This document shows positions 9,767 through 19,467 of a stretch of 64,000 nucleotides of DNA, one piece after another. The position numbers and the translations under genes were made by a program. The notes beneath the pieces are model-generated. The model saw only the letters and a list, made by a program, of their open reading frames with translations, made no database searches and was not told where the DNA came from. Position 1 is the stretch's first letter; every line of letters starts with the position of its first letter. This stretch comes from Marinomonas sp. KMM3893. GTDB lineage: Bacteria; Pseudomonadota; Gammaproteobacteria; Pseudomonadales; Marinomonadaceae. The stretch spans positions 62,001-126,000 of the forward strand of contig NZ_SJSC01000007.1 of assembly GCF_004352855.1 (NCBI RefSeq). The letters run 5' to 3'.

Positions 9767-10496
9767 AACTATTCAACTCTATGTCTAAACGTTGTGGGTG
9801 TTTGCCTGTTGCTATGCCATGCACACCATCAATAATTAACTGATGGTAAAGCAGCTCTTGATCGACATAAGAAGACAATTTTTTAGAGATAGGAAAAATA
9901 ACCAGGTTAGCAAACCCTTGTCCGTATAGCGTTGACACAAACGCCACCGCAATACCATGGCCGAGCGCAGACGGGCTGTCTAAATTCGCCATTGCCTGAA
10001 TCAGACCCAGTACCGATCCCATAATACCTAAGGTCGGCGCATACCCGCCGATCGATTCTAAAAAGCGGACACTTGCCATGCGTTTATCATGAATCCGGTT
10101 CGCTTCATCGTGCAAGCGATCGGCTAATAATTCAGGGTCAGTGCCATCAATTGCCATCTGCAAAGCACGGGCAGCAAAAGGGTTCGGAAAGGAGGCTATG
10201 TCAGACTCTAAGGAAAATAAAGAAGTACGGCGGGCTTTTTGCGCCAGCTCAATAAGGTAAGCTCTGGCAAACGAAAAGTCGTAAACAGGTGGAAACAGAC
10301 TCCACTTAGCAAGATAAAAGGCGCGCAGAGCATCTTGAATACTACTCTGCATTAAGGTGGCGCCAACACTTCCAACAATGACAATAATAGCGGAAGGCAG
10401 GTTAAGAAGAAGAACAACTTCCCCTCCACCTAACCAATTCGCTAGAAAAACCGAGCTAAAAGCGAGTAACAGTCCTGCTAAGGTGACAAAATCCAC
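9759..10496 (-). CDS. motC: MotC, MotA-type flagellar stator subunit
   Basis: A 245-residue protein with four predicted membrane segments and a large cytoplasmic loop (about residues 55-145). The MotA/TolQ/ExbB pattern is visible in FLESIGGYAPTLGIMGSVLGLIQ and in VSTLYGQGFANLV. It starts directly at the end of cheB (one-base contact) and overlaps motD, so the two stator subunits are translationally linked. A second, distinct MotA-type protein (PomA) is encoded at 49717-50472. Confidence 0.92.
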   Translation of the reverse strand: MDFVTLAGLLLAFSSVFLANWLGGGEVVLLLNLPSAIIVIVGSVGATLMQSSIQDALRAFYLAKWSLFPPVYDFSFARAYLIELAQKARRTSLFSLESDIASFPNPFAARALQMAIDGTDPELLADRLHDEANRIHDKRMASVRFLESIGGYAPTLGIMGSVLGLIQAMANLDSPSALGHGIAVAFVSTLYGQGFANLVIFPISKKLSSYVDQELLYHQLIIDGVHGIATGKHPQRLDIELNSYE

Positions 10497-11560
10497 TAAG
10501 AAACCTCACGAGCAATTCGTTCACCAATATGATTAAGGTCTATGATGTCATCCGCAAGGTTCGCCTTCTCAACCGCCATCGGCATACCATAAATAACACA
10601 CGACGCTTCACTTTGAACCCAAACGGTCGACCCAGAGCTTTTCAACATTCGAGCCCCTTCTCGACCGTCTACCCCCATCCCCGTCATAATCACGGAAAGG
10701 ACTTTTCCCGGATAACATTTTGAGGCAGAGCCAAATGTTACATCCACGGAGGGTTTATAATTAAGTCGCTCATCGCCTTCTAGTATTCGCACACAACCAC
10801 CGTTGCGTGGGTCAACCATCATTTGCTTTCCACCTGGCGCCAGTAACGCCACACCAGGCAAAAGACGGTCGCCATCTTTTGCCTCTTTCACTGTGATCTG
10901 ACAGATGTTATTGAGCCGTTCAGCAAACGCGCCGGTAAACGCGGCAGGCATATGCTGTACCACCACCAATGGCGCTGAAAAATCCTTAGGCAATTTGCTC
11001 AACACCATCTGCAAGGCCATAGGACCGCCCGTTGACGTACCAATTGCCACTAGACTTACTCGTTTGCGTGCGCGAGGAATAATCACCCCACGATCGGTCA
11101 CGATCGGCTTCGGAGCCACTCTAGGTTCTAGACTACGAACCGGCGCTCTCGTGCCGGCAAGTCGAGTACGAGCAACCGCCAATACCCTTTCAACCAAAGT
11201 CCGTTTTACCACCGCAGAATCCCGAGAAATGTCCTCGAAATTCTTTGGCATAAAATCAACCGCCCCGGCTTCTAATGCATCCAATGTCACCTTCGCACCT
11301 TCGTGCGTCAATGATGAAAACATAAGAACCGGTGTCGGCTTCAACTTCATGATATTCGTCACCGCTGAAATGCCATCCAAAATCGGCATTTCATAATCCA
11401 TGGTAACAACATCAGGCGACAAAGATTGCACTTTGTCTACCGCTTCACGACCATTATTGGCGGTTCCAACAACCGTCAGCCTAGGATCGGCCTCAAAAAT
11501 CTCAACGAGACGACGTCGAAAAAAACCTGAATCGTCTACGACCAGAACCTTAACCGGCAT
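10496..11560 (-). CDS. cheB: CheB, chemoreceptor methylesterase/deamidase
   Basis: A 354-residue two-domain protein. The N-terminal receiver (about 1-125) has the phospho-acceptor in TMDYEMP, and the C-terminal esterase (about 165-350) has the GTSTGGP serine motif, QHMPAAFTGAF and MTGMGVDG. CheB removes methyl groups from chemoreceptors after phosphorylation by CheA. It lies between cheA and motC in the conserved order. The CheR methyltransferase is not encoded in the window. Confidence 0.96.
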   Translation of the reverse strand: MPVKVLVVDDSGFFRRRLVEIFEADPRLTVVGTANNGREAVDKVQSLSPDVVTMDYEMPILDGISAVTNIMKLKPTPVLMFSSLTHEGAKVTLDALEAGAVDFMPKNFEDISRDSAVVKRTLVERVLAVARTRLAGTRAPVRSLEPRVAPKPIVTDRGVIIPRARKRVSLVAIGTSTGGPMALQMVLSKLPKDFSAPLVVVQHMPAAFTGAFAERLNNICQITVKEAKDGDRLLPGVALLAPGGKQMMVDPRNGGCVRILEGDERLNYKPSVDVTFGSASKCYPGKVLSVIMTGMGVDGREGARMLKSSGSTVWVQSEASCVIYGMPMAVEKANLADDIIDLNHIGERIAREVS

Positions 11561-11589
11561 AACGCGCTACCCCTAAATAAAAATCTTAT

Positions 11590-13839
11590 CTACCTTGATG
11601 CATAGCTTTTGATCATGCTCGGCACATCGAGAATTAATGCAATACGACCATCACCTGTAATTGTCGCTCCCGCTATGCCTACCGTGCCTTGTAGCATTTT
11701 GCCCAGTGGCTTAATAACCACTTCTTCTTGGCCGACTAGCTGATCCACAACAAAGCCAACTTCACTGGTGCCAACTTGAACCACCACCACATGGGCTTCT
11801 TTTGGCTCTGTTTGCTTGCCTTCGCCTTTTATCAGCCAACTTTTCAGGTGGAAAATCGGCAGGGTTTTACCCCTAATAACCACCACTTGCTGACCGTCAA
11901 CCACATTGGTTTTCTGTAGATCTAAGTGGAATATTTCATTCACACTCACCAATGGGAAAGCGAACGCTTGATCCGATAAAGTCACCATCAAGGTGGGCAT
12001 AATCGCCAGCGTTAGAGGCACTTTAATGATAAAGCGTGACCCTTGCCCTAACACAGACTGAATGTGTAGGGTGCCATTCAATTGAGAAATTTTCGTTTTA
12101 ACAACGTCCATTCCCACACCACGTCCTGACACATCCGTGATTTCAGTTTTTGTCGAGAAACCAGGCGCAAAAATCAGATTAAAGGCTTCGTCATCCGACA
12201 AACGCTCTGCCGCGTCCATGTCCATCAAGCCTTTTTCAACGGCTTTACGACGCAGTACATCAGGGTCCATACCCGCGCCATCATCATCGATGGACAAGAG
12301 TATATGATCGCCTTCTTGCTCTGCAGAAAGCACCACATGACCAACTCGAGGCTTACCATTGGCTTCACGAACATCCGGCACTTCGACACCATGGTCAACC
12401 GAGTTTCGGACCAAATGCACCAATGGATCAGCAAGGGCTTCTACTAGGTTTTTATCTAAATCTGTCTCTTCGCCACGCAGCTCAAGATTGACTTCTTTCT
12501 TCAAGTTTCGAGCCAGATCTCGAACCACTCGAGGGAACTTACCAAAGACTTTCTTGATCGGCTGCATTCGCGTCTTCATGACCGCGTTCTGCAAATCGCC
12601 TGTCACTACATCCAGGTTAGCCACCGCTTTGCCCATAGACTCGTCTTCGCTTTGTAGGCCTAAACGTACCAAGCGATTTCGAACTAAGACAAGCTCGCCA
12701 ACCATGTTCATAATGTCATCAAGTCGCTTCGTATCTACACGAACCGTGGCTTCTTGCGTCACCGGAGAATTGCTCGATTTTTCTTTCACCGGCTCCGTGC
12801 GTTTTTTCTCAACCGCTGGCTTAGCAGCAGGTTTCGGGGCAGACGCTTTTTCCGCTTTCTTCTGAGGCGCTTCCGCTTTAGTTTCAGCGGCATTCGTCTC
12901 AGCGGTTGCCTTCGGCGCCTGGCCTTTACCGTGCAAACTGTCTAATAAAGATTCAAATTCATCTTCTGTTATCAAGTCGCCTTCGGTCGAAACAGACGCT
13001 TTTTCCTCTGCCGCTTTATCTGAAGATGGGGCTTCTTTCGCCTCTTCAACCTGCCCTGGTGCATTACTACCATGGAGTTGATCAAGCAGTTTCTCAAATT
13101 CATCTTCTGTTATTTCATCGGCACCAGACGACTCAGCAATCGGCTCAGCCGGCTTTGACTCTTCGGCAGAAATACCCGGTGCACTTGAACCATGAAGTTG
13201 ATCAAGCAAGGCATCGAATTCGTCTTCGGTAATATCATCTGAACCTGTTACCTCGCCGGACGGTATGGATTCTGCATTGCTAGAATCGCCTCCCCCTAAA
13301 GCATCGAGTAAAGATTCGAACTCGTCGTCAGAAATATCATTGTGCTCAACGGCATCGCCTTGCTCTGAAGCATCACTCAACACAGAAGACTCCTCCTCTG
13401 CACTGTCGTTCACCTCAGGCGCTTCGTCTGCCGCCATTTCCGCTTCGCTTGGTGGCACAGCATACGCACTTAATGCACTGATTAAGTCAGGATCTGCACG
13501 TTCAGGTTCACCACCTGCCCGTACGGTATCAAACATTTCGTTTACAGCATCTAACGCCTGTAATACGACATCCATTAACTCTGAATCAATTTTACGCTGA
13601 CCATTGCGCAAGATATCAAACACACTTTCCGCGTAATGACAGCAATCTACTAAAGCGGTTAACTGGAGAAAACCCGCGCCGCCTTTGACGGTGTGAAAAC
13701 CACGAAAAATAGCATTAAGTAGCTGTTTATCATCTGGGTTTTGCTCTAGATCTACTAATTGTTCGGAAAGCTGTTCAAGCAGTTCGCCAGCTTCTACCAA
13801 AAAATCCTGCAGAATTTCTTCATCGACCTCGAAACTCAT
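11590..13839 (-). CDS. cheA: CheA, chemotaxis histidine kinase with a repeat-bearing linker
   Basis: A 749-residue kinase. The Hpt domain (1-110) carries the phosphorylated His49 in FHTVKGG. An acidic, Ala/Glu-rich linker (about 130-345) replaces a recognisable P2 domain and contains four copies of a motif like ITEDEFESLLDSLHG at residues 168, 202, 242 and 289. The dimerisation domain (about 360-430), HATPase (VRNSVDHG, GRGVGMDVV) and CheW-like P5 (about 605-745) follow. CheA relays chemoreceptor signals to CheY and CheB. Similar motifs end CheZ and begin FliM in this window, so the linker may bind CheY (inference). Confidence 0.96.
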   Translation of the reverse strand: MSFEVDEEILQDFLVEAGELLEQLSEQLVDLEQNPDDKQLLNAIFRGFHTVKGGAGFLQLTALVDCCHYAESVFDILRNGQRKIDSELMDVVLQALDAVNEMFDTVRAGGEPERADPDLISALSAYAVPPSEAEMAADEAPEVNDSAEEESSVLSDASEQGDAVEHNDISDDEFESLLDALGGGDSSNAESIPSGEVTGSDDITEDEFDALLDQLHGSSAPGISAEESKPAEPIAESSGADEITEDEFEKLLDQLHGSNAPGQVEEAKEAPSSDKAAEEKASVSTEGDLITEDEFESLLDSLHGKGQAPKATAETNAAETKAEAPQKKAEKASAPKPAAKPAVEKKRTEPVKEKSSNSPVTQEATVRVDTKRLDDIMNMVGELVLVRNRLVRLGLQSEDESMGKAVANLDVVTGDLQNAVMKTRMQPIKKVFGKFPRVVRDLARNLKKEVNLELRGEETDLDKNLVEALADPLVHLVRNSVDHGVEVPDVREANGKPRVGHVVLSAEQEGDHILLSIDDDGAGMDPDVLRRKAVEKGLMDMDAAERLSDDEAFNLIFAPGFSTKTEITDVSGRGVGMDVVKTKISQLNGTLHIQSVLGQGSRFIIKVPLTLAIMPTLMVTLSDQAFAFPLVSVNEIFHLDLQKTNVVDGQQVVVIRGKTLPIFHLKSWLIKGEGKQTEPKEAHVVVVQVGTSEVGFVVDQLVGQEEVVIKPLGKMLQGTVGIAGATITGDGRIALILDVPSMIKSYASR

Positions 13840-13851
13840 CCTCAGCTCCTT

Positions 13852-14643
13852 TTAGAAACCAAGACTTGATAGCAAGTCGTCTACTTCGTCTTGACTATTT
13901 AGTACTTCAGGGTTGTTTTGTTTATTAATAGCTGGGCCATGTCCACGAGTGTCATCGTGTTCTGCCTCTTTCTCTTCGTATTGAATCCCGGAGATACTAT
14001 CAACGCGTCCTGCAACAGCAACAAGATGAACAAGGCGTTCTTCTACATCTCGAATTAAATCATTCACTCTAGCAATAACCTGACCCGTAAGATCTTGGTA
14101 GCCTTGCTCTAAGAGAATGGTGTTGAGGTTGGAGTGTAAAGCGGTGGCACTGTTATCCGCATATTGTAAAAAAACATCAATACGCTTGTATAACTCACGA
14201 AATTCTTGCGGCGTGAGATCACGTTGAATCAATCGGCCCCAATCCTTCCGTAATTCTTTTGCTTGAGCCTGCAATTCACTGGCAACAGGCATACTACTAT
14301 CTACCATATCCATGGTTTTGTTAGCAGCAGAACTCGTTAGTTCAATGACATAATTTAGGCGATCAGACGCATCCGTGATCTTGGTTCCAGAATCACTGGC
14401 TTTATCGCCTACGACTAAATCCATTGAATCGATTTGAAAATCTCGAATAGCATCATGGAGGCTGCGTGTTAATGTGCCCACCTCTTTATAAAAGCTACTG
14501 TGCCGAGCGTCACTCAGTTCCTGTATTATCTTAATAGCGCCACTAAAATCACCTGTCTCCAAATGATTTAATAAATCAACAGCACCATCTCTAACTAAGT
14601 TTTCAAAATCTCCTAGTTCAGATCCAGATTGCTTTGACATCAA
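13852..14643 (-). CDS. cheZ: CheZ, CheY-P phosphatase
   Basis: A 263-residue helical protein with the CheZ active-site region GYQDLTGQVI (residues 181-190). Gln183 matches the catalytic Gln147 of E. coli CheZ. The residue matching E. coli Asp143 is Gly181, which is unusual if the alignment holds. The C-terminus ends SQDEVDDLLSSLGF, the CheY-binding tail of CheZ. It lies 6 bases downstream of cheY and 12 bases upstream of cheA. A start at the second Met is equally possible. Confidence 0.92.
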   Translation of the reverse strand: MMSKQSGSELGDFENLVRDGAVDLLNHLETGDFSGAIKIIQELSDARHSSFYKEVGTLTRSLHDAIRDFQIDSMDLVVGDKASDSGTKITDASDRLNYVIELTSSAANKTMDMVDSSMPVASELQAQAKELRKDWGRLIQRDLTPQEFRELYKRIDVFLQYADNSATALHSNLNTILLEQGYQDLTGQVIARVNDLIRDVEERLVHLVAVAGRVDSISGIQYEEKEAEHDDTRGHGPAINKQNNPEVLNSQDEVDDLLSSLGF

Positions 14644-14649
14644 CAGTCC

Positions 14650-15030
14650 TTATTTAGCCGCATCGATTCGTTCGAATATTTTCTCAATTTTTTCTTTGAG
14701 AGCTACCGCAGTAAAAGGCTTAACAACATAGCCATTTACACCAGCTTGTGCCGCTGCAATAATCTGGTCACGTTTCGCTTCCGCCGTTACCATAAGAACG
14801 GGGATGCTTTTTAATTTCTCATCCGCTCGAACAGCACGAAGCAACTCGATTCCAGTCATCCCTGGCATATTCCAATCGGTCACAAGAAAGTCCACTGTGC
14901 CTGCTTGAAGAATCGGCAACGCTGTTGTTCCATCATCCGCTTCAACTGTATTGGTAAACCCCAAATCCCGCAGTAAGTTTTTGATGATACGTCTCATTGT
15001 CGAGAAATCATCAACAATCAGGATCTTCAT
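14650..15030 (-). CDS. cheY: CheY, chemotaxis response regulator
   Basis: A single receiver domain of 126 residues that begins [14 protein letters not shown]. The phospho-acceptor lies in [11 protein letters not shown], with the Thr in VTAEA and the Lys in VVKPF. Phosphorylated CheY binds FliM and changes motor direction. An in-frame GTG at 15054 would add eight residues, but GGAGGG lies within that extension, so the ATG at 15030 is preferred. It lies between fliA and cheZ, as in Pseudomonas. Confidence 0.95.
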   Translation of the reverse strand: MKILIVDDFSTMRRIIKNLLRDLGFTNTVEADDGTTALPILQAGTVDFLVTDWNMPGMTGIELLRAVRADEKLKSIPVLMVTAEAKRDQIIAAAQAGVNGYVVKPFTAVALKEKIEKIFERIDAAK

Positions 15031-15085
15031 GTTTTTATCCAATGCACCCTCCACACTCTAACGTTAGTCTTTCAAAACACATAAT

Positions 15086-15823
15086 TTAGTCCTGCCAGTC
15101 ACTTAATCGAGCCTTTAACCGCATCGCGGCTTGGCTGTGTATTTGACTGACTCTAGATTCACTGACACCTAACACCGCGCCAATTTCTTTTAAATTTAAC
15201 TCTTCATTGTAGTAAAGAGATAATACAAGTTTTTCTCTTTCTGGGAGTAAGTCGATCTCTTTCGCCAACTGCCCCTGAAAGCCACTCTCTTCTGTCATGG
15301 CATAGGGCGTACTATTAACGTCCGATGACATGCCATCCAAGACACCACTGTCACTTTCAATGATTTCTTCATAGCTGAATAGCTGAGTGGTCATTGATGA
15401 ATGAATAATGTCATGATATTCATCAATGCTAATGGCCATGTGAGCCGCTACTTCCATATCGGTTACATCACGGCCAACTTTAGATTCTAACTCATGTATC
15501 GCTGCCGATACGGCACGACCATTTCGTCTGACGGAGCGAGGAGCCCAATCTGCTTTGCGAATCTCATCCATAATGGAACCACGAATGCGAATTCCAGCAT
15601 AGGTTTCAAAACTAGCGCCTTTGTTTGATTCAAACCGTTTATAGGCTTCAATCAACCCCATCATTCCCGCTTGTGTTAAATCATTTACATCAACACTGTT
15701 TGGCAAGCGAGCCAACAGATGATACGCAATTTTTTTAACTAAATAACCATACTGGTCAACAATAGCATCAACTGACAAGGTCGCTTTTTTAGCGTATGTG
15801 TTATATCCGTTTTTGGTTTGCAT
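15086..15823 (-). CDS. fliA: FliA, flagellar sigma-28 factor
   Basis: A 245-residue group 3 sigma factor. Region 2 is seen in DLTQAGMMGLIEAYKRFE and TYAGIRIRGSIMDEIRKADW, and region 4 in LNLKEIGAVLGVSESRVSQIHSQA. FliA directs transcription of late flagellar and chemotaxis genes and is normally held by FlgM, which is not in this window. It lies directly after flhF. In Pseudomonas fleN/flhG separates flhF from fliA; here only 101 bases lie between them and fleN is absent. Confidence 0.96.
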   Translation of the reverse strand: MQTKNGYNTYAKKATLSVDAIVDQYGYLVKKIAYHLLARLPNSVDVNDLTQAGMMGLIEAYKRFESNKGASFETYAGIRIRGSIMDEIRKADWAPRSVRRNGRAVSAAIHELESKVGRDVTDMEVAAHMAISIDEYHDIIHSSMTTQLFSYEEIIESDSGVLDGMSSDVNSTPYAMTEESGFQGQLAKEIDLLPEREKLVLSLYYNEELNLKEIGAVLGVSESRVSQIHSQAAMRLKARLSDWQD

Positions 15824-15924
15824 AAGTTATAGCGTAAACAACCTTTAACTATTTGAATCCAATGCACATAATAACTGTACTACAGACTTTGGCTCGGGGC
15901 TTGACCTAATCAAGCGCCATATTA

Positions 15925-17208
15925 CTAACTGCCATATCTTAATGCACCGTAAAGTTGACTATAATGCTCTGCCGTATATACCGCTCGACTAATTAAATTG
16001 TGGGCCCGTGCAGGCTCAATATCATCTGGAATGCGTTGACCGTCAGCGATATAAACAACCGGTAACCCTTCCTCTACAACCACACTAATCGCTTCGCCTA
16101 GCGAGGCAGACTCATCAAGTTTACTCAATACACAGCCATCTAACTGCACTTGAGAATACACATCGATGACGGTTTTCAATACTTGTCGTTGGCTAGTACA
16201 AGGCAATACAAGCAATTTCTTTAGTCCGACACGCGCCCGTTTCATCATTAACAACTGACGTTCTAGGTTAGAATCCCGAGGATTCATCCCTGCCGTATCA
16301 ACCAGCACCAATGAATAATCTGAGTACTTTGCCAGCACTTCGTTTAAATCAGAATACTCATTAACAACTTCAACTGGGACATTGAGTATACGACCAAATG
16401 TCCGAAGTTGCTCATGAGCGGCAATTCGATAGGTATCTGTGGTTACTAAAACCACACTTCCCGAGCCGTGCTTCAATACATGTTGGGCGGCAATTTTACC
16501 AATTGACGTGGTCTTGCCCACACCCGTCGGACCCATAAAAGCAATACAGCCCTGTAATTCATTATTATTAGAACGAATAGGAATGTAATCCGCTAGATGA
16601 GCTAATAATCGATTCCAGTCGTCTTCTCGCCCTTTTAAATCAATATCGTCTAAAAGGCGCGATATCACAGTGTCAGATAACCCCAAGCGCTTTAGTTTCT
16701 CTCTCGCTTGAGCTTCAATCGGATTCACTTTCGAGTTAGCGGCGGTCTGTTGCTCCAACATATCTCGAACGTGTTGCAGCTCCAGTTCCATTTCATGAAT
16801 CTGACGCGCGTTGTCTCGGTTTTTTAGCGACAGCGCCTCTTCCACTAACGGATCTTCTTGATCCTCTTGCAATGGTGGTAAATCAAAAGAAGCGGCCTGC
16901 GGTTCTGGTGCGCTAGGCTGAGCTGGCGAATACTGCTTTGCTCGCTCTATACGTTCAAAATATTCTGCACTCGGGTCTTGATTCTGCTCAGGTCGCTTCG
17001 CTTGGGCAGAACGAGGAGAAGGTGTTGACGCTTTCTTTTCGGCCATACTAGAAGGCAAAGAGCCGTCATAATCCAATGCTGCAACAATCTCTATTTCCCC
17101 TGTCGCTAGGCGTTGGTTCGACAAAATGACCGCGTCAGGGCCCACAGCATCACGGACTTTCCGTATTGCTTGGCGCATGTCGGGTGCTCGAAACCGCCTA
17201 ATTTGCAT
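15925..17208 (-). CDS. flhF: FlhF, SRP-type GTPase for polar flagellum placement
   Basis: A 427-residue protein with a basic N-terminus (MQIRRFRAPDMRQAI), a variable Pro/Gln-rich linker (about 65-160) and an NG GTPase domain. GTPase motifs are GPTGVGKTTS, DTAGMNPRD and SKLDESASLG. FlhF marks the pole where the flagellum is built; its activity is usually reset by FlhG. Here its usual partner gene is missing downstream. It follows flhA by about 100 bases. Confidence 0.95.
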   Translation of the reverse strand: MQIRRFRAPDMRQAIRKVRDAVGPDAVILSNQRLATGEIEIVAALDYDGSLPSSMAEKKASTPSPRSAQAKRPEQNQDPSAEYFERIERAKQYSPAQPSAPEPQAASFDLPPLQEDQEDPLVEEALSLKNRDNARQIHEMELELQHVRDMLEQQTAANSKVNPIEAQAREKLKRLGLSDTVISRLLDDIDLKGREDDWNRLLAHLADYIPIRSNNNELQGCIAFMGPTGVGKTTSIGKIAAQHVLKHGSGSVVLVTTDTYRIAAHEQLRTFGRILNVPVEVVNEYSDLNEVLAKYSDYSLVLVDTAGMNPRDSNLERQLLMMKRARVGLKKLLVLPCTSQRQVLKTVIDVYSQVQLDGCVLSKLDESASLGEAISVVVEEGLPVVYIADGQRIPDDIEPARAHNLISRAVYTAEHYSQLYGALRYGS

Positions 17209-17307
17209 GAATACTACAATCCTTCTAGTTTATTTTTCTTACAAATCCATAGCTTACCCGAAAGGTTTTGATAAATATAGATAGTAAATCATTACAATCA
17301 ATACAGA

Positions 17308-19434
17308 CTATTGACCTATCACACCGACCACAGTGATTCTTTTGTGATCAGGCACTTCCTGATAAGACAATACTGACATATTTACCATTCCATAGCGCAT
17401 AAAGCGCGCCAACATAGGTCGTATTGGTGCAGAAACAATCAAGATAGGCGTATTGCCCATTGCTTCTTGCTGTTCGGCAGATTCTTTCAAAGAGCTTTGC
17501 AATTGTTCTGCCATTTTTGGCTCTAAAATCAAGGCTTCTTCATTCTTAATGCCAGATTGCTGACTCTGTTGCACCGTTTGCATGAGCATCTTCTCTAATT
17601 GAGGGTCCAACGTCAGCACCGGAATCTCTTCTACGCCATCTGCCAATGTCTGAATAATCATTCGAGAAAGCGCTGTACGCACGGCCGCCGTGAGCACCAT
17701 AGGGTCCTGAGTTTTCGGCTGAACCCCCATAATGGCCTCAGCAATGGTGCGCATATCTCGCAATGGCACACCTTCGATCAATAGGTTCTGCAATACTTTT
17801 AGAAGCACACTTAAAGGAACCGTATTTGGCACCAATTCTTCCGCTAACTTAGGATTGTATTGCTTCAGCAAGCTGAGCAATTGCTGAACTTCATCATGAC
17901 CAATCAATTCATACGCGTGTTTGTGCATAATTTGATTGAGATGGGTTGCCACCACAGTACTCACGTCCACCACGGTATAACCGTAAGTTTGTGCTTGGTC
18001 ACGTTTTTTCGGGTCAATCCACACCGCATCCAACCCAAACGAAGGGTCTTTACCGGCAATGCCGTCAATAGAGCCAAACACCTGACCTGGGTCGATCGCC
18101 AAATCTTTATCTGGGTGCACTTCGGCTTCTGCCAAACTCACCCCCATCAAGGTCACACGATAGGCATTAGGCATCAAATCTAAATTATCGCGAATATGAA
18201 CACTTGGCACCAAAAAGCCAAGGTCTTGGGACAGCTTACGACGCACCCCTTTAATTCGGGCCAGCAATTCACCGCCTTGCGACTTATCAACCAGTGGAAT
18301 CAGCCGATAACCAACTTCCAGCCCCAACATATCCACTGGCGCCACATCATCCCAACTCAAGTCCTTAGATTCAGAAGAAGGTGCCACATCGGAAGAGCTC
18401 GACTTACTCGGCCCTTTCACGCCAGCCAAGGCTTTTTGTTTCTTGCGATACTCTAAATAATACGCAAACCCACCCAATGAAAAGGCCAGTGAAAGGAACG
18501 AAAAGTGCGGCATTCCAGGCACAATCCCCATGATGGTCAATACCGCCGCGGCCACATACAAAGCCTTTGGCGAACCGAACATCTGAGTGAATACTTGCGC
18601 GCCCATGTCACCCGACTCATTCACTCGAGTTACCATAATGGCCGCCGCGGTAGACAGCATCAAAGAAGGCAACTGCGCCACTAAGCCATCACCAATGGTT
18701 AACAATGAGTAGCGTTGGATTGCTTCAACAAATGTCAAATCATGCTGCGCCATACCAATCGCCAAACCACCAATAATGTTGATGCCTAAGATTAGCAGAC
18801 CCGCAACCGCATCCCCTTTCACAAACTTTGAGGCACCGTCCATAGAACCGTAAAATTCGGCTTCAGAGGCAATTTCTGACCGGCGTATTTTGGCTTGATC
18901 CGCGTCAATCATGCCTGCGTTCAAATCGGCATCGATCGCCATCTGCTTACCTGGCATCGCATCCAAGGTAAAACGCGCGCTTACTTCAGAGATTCGTCCA
19001 GCACCTTTGGTCACCACCGCAAAGTTGATGATCATCAAGATGGCGAAAACCACGAAGCCCACAACATAGTTGCCACCAATAACCACTTCACCAAAGGCTT
19101 GAATAACCTTACCTGCGGCATCCGGGCCTTCGTGACCATGAAGCAAAACCACTCGAGTAGAGGCCACGTTTAGCGCCAACCTCATTAGTGTGGAAACCAG
19201 TAGTACCGTAGGGAAAACGGCAAAATCGAGAGGACGTAAAGAATAAATAGCCACAAGAAGAACAACGATGGCCAAGGCAATGTTGAACGTAAACAGCACA
19301 TCCAACAGAAAAGCGGGAACCGGCAATATCATCATTGCCAAAAGAGACAGTAGTAAAATCGGGATCCCTAAATTCCCAGCGACCGCTCCTTTAAACTGCC
19401 CTGTCATTTTTTGACGGTCAAAAATCACACACAC
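17308..19434 (-). CDS. flhA: FlhA, flagellar export gate protein
   Basis: A 708-residue protein with about eight N-terminal membrane segments (about 20-330) and a large cytoplasmic domain (about 365-708). The conserved FHIPEP-like loop region is seen in RISEVSARFTLDAMPGKQMAID. FlhA is the major export gate subunit and docks chaperone-substrate complexes. An inner ATG at 19407 (MTGQFKGAV) is an alternative start. It follows flhB by 33 bases. Confidence 0.96.
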   Translation of the reverse strand: MCVIFDRQKMTGQFKGAVAGNLGIPILLLSLLAMMILPVPAFLLDVLFTFNIALAIVVLLVAIYSLRPLDFAVFPTVLLVSTLMRLALNVASTRVVLLHGHEGPDAAGKVIQAFGEVVIGGNYVVGFVVFAILMIINFAVVTKGAGRISEVSARFTLDAMPGKQMAIDADLNAGMIDADQAKIRRSEIASEAEFYGSMDGASKFVKGDAVAGLLILGINIIGGLAIGMAQHDLTFVEAIQRYSLLTIGDGLVAQLPSLMLSTAAAIMVTRVNESGDMGAQVFTQMFGSPKALYVAAAVLTIMGIVPGMPHFSFLSLAFSLGGFAYYLEYRKKQKALAGVKGPSKSSSSDVAPSSESKDLSWDDVAPVDMLGLEVGYRLIPLVDKSQGGELLARIKGVRRKLSQDLGFLVPSVHIRDNLDLMPNAYRVTLMGVSLAEAEVHPDKDLAIDPGQVFGSIDGIAGKDPSFGLDAVWIDPKKRDQAQTYGYTVVDVSTVVATHLNQIMHKHAYELIGHDEVQQLLSLLKQYNPKLAEELVPNTVPLSVLLKVLQNLLIEGVPLRDMRTIAEAIMGVQPKTQDPMVLTAAVRTALSRMIIQTLADGVEEIPVLTLDPQLEKMLMQTVQQSQQSGIKNEEALILEPKMAEQLQSSLKESAEQQEAMGNTPILIVSAPIRPMLARFMRYGMVNMSVLSYQEVPDHKRITVVGVIGQ

Positions 19435-19467
19435 ATCCCACTAAAATTAAACACTCATTTGAAACGG

